From Saccoglossus kowalevskii (Eukaryota > Hemichordata > Enteropneusta > Harrimaniidae): a stretch of 21,960 nucleotides of DNA. The position numbers and the translations under genes are program-made. Position 1 is the first letter of the stretch, and every line of letters begins with the position of its first letter. Positions 18,277 to 21,960 of this stretch are shown here, in pieces. Location of the stretch: the NCBI RefSeq assembly GCF_000003605.2, contig NW_003149274.1, positions 132,226 through 154,185 on the forward strand. Reading direction: 5' to 3'. The notes beneath the pieces are model-generated. The model was given only the letters and a program-made list of their open reading frames with translations. It searched no databases and was not told where the DNA came from.

Positions 18277-21200
18277 GTACGTCTCATTACAATGTATTGG
18301 TGTTAATAATAATTACGTCTCATAATCGCTACGCAAGTAAAACCTATCGTGTCGATAAATCTGACGACTATTCAAAGCGCACATATTTATGCCATATACA
18401 TTCAATTGTCTACCATAAAGTTAACTTGTTTTTTGATACATTGCAAAGAACTGAATCAATTATAAGTTAGAGAAAAATGTACATTTCATTTTTACATTCA
18501 CCCTAGAAGACTCATTCAAATCGTTACGTTTTTTTAAAATACACACAACTGCAATATAACATTAGACTTTGCTTACGTCGCGGTCATGTGACCTAATTCA
18601 AATTGACACCAGTGTGGTAGCGGTTTATGATTAGATTTTTGCAAGTACTACAATACGATATATAGATTGTTATGCTTGAACCGGTACATTTCATTTTTAA
18701 GACTCGCTGTTTTGACTTCACGGGAATCTTCTATGAGTTGAATCGGTAATATCATCTTCAAATTAATTTGAAAGAAATCGTTCGAGACCTATTTGAAAAT
18801 ATCCGACAATATATTTTAGGGAACAAAATTGGCCATATAATTTCTAGTAGATAAATAAATATAAAGTTCATCGACACTTGGTGATGTTATTATTTTTTTT
18901 CCACACAGGCACAACTACACAATATAATGGATATATTCCATACTCGAGTATTTCAAAATGATAGTATTGTGAATTCATGATAAATGACGACAACGCGACT
19001 CCTGAAAATATACACTACACTATACGGTGTGGTAGATGGGCAAATTTGTTATTAGTTTTGAAAGTAAGGGAAAATCCCCTATACTTTTATAGCAAAAACA
19101 GTTAATCAAATACAAAAACTGAATTTGTCGAATGGGTTAGTAAAAACAGTACTATCCAATGATAATCTTGCAGTGAATGGTCCAGTATTAGAAAAATGCA
19201 CAACAAATTTTATGAATTTCACGACCCTTTCGACGATATTTATAACAAAACACCTACATCTCAATTTAAAGATATACCTGACAGTTCCCACTTCGTTTTC
19301 AAGTTTATAATATTGTACCGTATTTTTTCTGTAATATAATCATTTTAACTCCTCTTTGGGAAATTTGTGTGTTCTAAATAAAGTACGTATGATCAAAATA
19401 ACTAATATCTCGTTCCTTCAGGGTCTCAAGTTGAGTAAGATGAGACGATTTTATGGCCCCCTCTCCAATTTAACGTACGGGTGAATGCAGTCAGTCTCAA
19501 TTTGAGTTCAACAGTAAATTTAAACAAAAATGTGATGACGATGACACGAGTATGGTAGTGTATTTCATGACATGATCAACTATAATATCAGTTTTCTATT
19601 GTTTTAGCTGAGGCAATATTTCATTCACAAGAATGTATCACACTTTGTGATCCAATATTTCTGTGGAAAACAGCTATCAAAATAATCATGTTCTTTACTT
19701 CTCAATATATCAATACGTGTAACATATATCACTTGTTGTATTATTGATCATTTTGTTACAAATAATTGTAATTTGCTTTTTACTACAAGTAAAATAGAAA
19801 CAAATTTTTCCGATAATTTTTGGACATGATAACAATCTGGTCTCCGTTTCGTAGATGAGCTTAGTTGACTTGTCCCTTTTACACACTTGGTAAAAATGAC
19901 GCTTTTATGCACCAAATGCTTGTTTAGAGGCTATTTTTTAAACACCTTGTTGAAGTTTGTGTAACAGTCTTTTTGATGGACCTCGTGTTCATCGGGCATT
20001 CTCAGTAAGAAGTAAAAAGTTAGTGATTATTAACAACATAGTATAGATAATGTTCTTTTGTGAACAGAGATAATATCGGTGCGACAACCAGCCTTTGTTT
20101 ATTTTGGGGGTGTTCCAGATGCAAAAATTACACCTTTTGAGAATTTTAGATTTAAAGCTATTAGGAACACAAAGTTAGTGAGTACATATTTACAATACCA
20201 GCACAGGTCATCAGGTAAGACAATACGAAAATAAAACAGATCATTGCAAGTGAATTGCATTGTAATTTTCATATTATAATACCAAAGATCTATTTAGAGA
20301 CGATTATCATGTACAACAAAGACAAAGACCACATATTGACACATTAACACCCACATCTCCAAACAGATGACAACCTACGCAAAAGTTGGTGGATAAGACC
20401 TGATTAAATTACTGTAGTTATGTACACACTCTGAAGTGTAATGATTTATTTGGTAAAAAAAAATCAGTAAATACACTTTTAAATAGAATAAAATAAATAT
20501 AAGAAGTAAACAATTAGAAGGCATTCCTTAAAGTGCAACACCCACCATAGGTACTAAGTACCACATGTAATCCTGAATTCAAATCTTGTTTCCACAGCAA
20601 CCATATCTCTGCCAAAACAAGTAGTCAAGTCCAACTCTCCAACAATTTCTTGTAAATTTGTTAATAGCTGTTGAATCAACTTTAAATGAAACAAATCCTT
20701 TAAAAACTTGTTGGCAACAAAATCAATTGTACCTTTTTCATCTCAGACACAAACCTTTCAAAACTTTATGAAAATTCATGCACATGCTAACATAATGTTT
20801 GATTTTTTCTCAAGCGCACCACTACACGTATACTCAACTTTTGACATTTTGAAGAAATATAAAATAAAGGACTCCAAACAATCCATTGCGAGATAATAAG
20901 AATAGGATGTTTGCTTACTATGTCTTGGCAATTATTGCGCAAATCCTTGCTTTATTTAAAGTAGAAGGATACATGTACACATGTTTGAGAAAGTTGGTCA
21001 TTAATCAAATGACAATGTTCATTGGTTCATCATGGAGCTTTTGTTCCATGGAACCATGAAATAGCATTCTTTCATGTGTTGCTGCAAGAAATTTTGAGAC
21101 ACTTGTCTTAATATTTTTCAAACGTCCCCATTTTTTGAACAATTACACAGAAAATAATGAAAAATTGGATTTTTCAGCCTGCAATTTGAGAAATGGCATA

Positions 21201-21960
21201 TTCCTGTCATTTGAACATATCATAAAAGTGGTATGATAAAATGGATACTTTCCAGCTACTATTGAAAATGATGGTGACCCCAACTTTTTAAAGTCAATAT
21301 CCTTAGATCGCCCAGGGGTACAATTTATTGTAAAAAAATAAATCCTGGGTATGAATAGGGTTCTACCTTAAATAATGAATCCCGCACAGCACCATCTATG
21401 GCTTCACCACACACATTATCACACATTAAGACCAATTTCTGAAATCAATATGATGCTATGAGGATCCATTATGTTGATATAAACCCCCACCATCAGAATT
21501 AAACAAATTTAGGTCAAATTGGGGGCTTTTGTTGAAATGAATTCACTTGCCAATAGTATCAAAATGTAAAGCTATGACGTCACAACAATCTGTAATTATC
21601 AATTTGTGTTATTGTGCCAGGTGTCAAAACTTACAACCTGATCAGTATCATTTTATTCACATTAGCAAAAAAGTACAAATTTAGGAAACATTCTGGTCAA
21701 AAATTGACACAGAAAATGATTTATGTATCACAATCATAGTAACACATGTTATTGCACTATCTAACAGTGTCACAGTAGTTAAAATGACTTTCAAGTATTC
21801 ATATACAAATAATCAACTGTTTCTTTTATCACAGAAAGAAAACAATAATTAGAACTGACATTTTCTCATCATATAGCTTCTCCAATATATCTACGAGTTA
21901 CAATAAGGGACGACGTCAAAAGATCGATGTCGGATAAAAAACTTAATTCCTTTATTTTTT
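18277..21960. other. Right-hand flank, no gene recognised
   Basis: AT-rich sequence with only short unsupported frames. I looked for further LDLa repeats (Cys-rich, CDG..DC..SDE) on the plus strand and for lysozyme A, B or C exons on the minus strand and found neither. From about 20.1 kb the texture changes to a smoother AT-rich sequence (containing GCTATGACGTCACAACAATC near 21570) that could be an interspersed repeat or a long intron of the LDLa gene, but I cannot name it. Confidence 0.4.

Noticed and set aside
19605-19760. Plus-strand frame after a good TTTTAG acceptor, possible later exon of the LDLa gene
   Set aside because: Its open phase is 1 whereas the preceding donor leaves in phase 2, and the peptide lacks LDLa cysteines or another recognisable domain.

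Overview
This is animal genomic DNA: AT-rich, with GT-AG introns, short exons kept in phase across long introns, a decayed LINE, LTR-like repeats, a MITE-like foldback and a long microsatellite. A marine invertebrate such as a mollusc or an invertebrate deuterostome fits, but the sequence alone does not let me name the phylum.

Minus strand, about 15.4 kb down to 2.1 kb: one gene encoding at least four tandem copies of a pesticin-like lysozyme domain (phage T4 lysozyme fold, the family of the Yersinia bacteriocin pesticin muramidase domain). Each copy is spread over three exons: A holds the N-terminal catalytic-region segment, B a linker helix of exactly 139 nt, and C the C-terminal helical lobe with its YQYG and RR motifs. 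The order in transcription is A1-B1-C1, A2-B2-C2, A3-B3-C3, A4-B4-C4. Intron phases are the same in every unit (enter A at 1, A/B 0, B/C 1, leave C at 1), so a whole unit is a symmetrical 1-1 module. No C exon 1-3 has a stop and no A exon has a start, which points to one multidomain protein rather than four genes. A 36-nt acidic microexon may lie between C3 and A4. A last exon near 2.1 kb would add a short stalk and a C-terminal hydrophobic tail (membrane or GPI anchor). The 5' end, including any signal peptide, was not found.

The main biological point is that no unit keeps all three positions expected for the lysozyme active site (Glu, Thr, Asp). Unit 3 keeps the Glu, units 1 and 4 keep the Asp, and unit 2 keeps none. 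Every unit has exactly two cysteines, one at each end. This looks like an extracellular array of catalytically weakened or dead muramidase domains, perhaps a bacterial cell-wall binding protein derived from an anciently captured bacterial gene.

The introns hold a CR1/L2-like LINE relic (about 5.2-6.8 kb, opposite strand), a MITE-like foldback and a perfect (AAAT)n tract near 9.2-9.8 kb, an assembly gap (10601-10650), an LTR-like repeat at 11.4-12.1 kb with a diverged inverted copy at 16.7-17.3 kb, and a promoter-like block at 12.45-12.65 kb with two perfect three-part heat shock elements.

Plus strand, 17.3-18.3 kb: two exons of another gene, each encoding one complete LDL-receptor class A repeat. 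A possible signal-peptide exon lies at 16.2 kb. The outer regions (1-1.9 kb and 18.3-22 kb) show nothing I can identify as genic.
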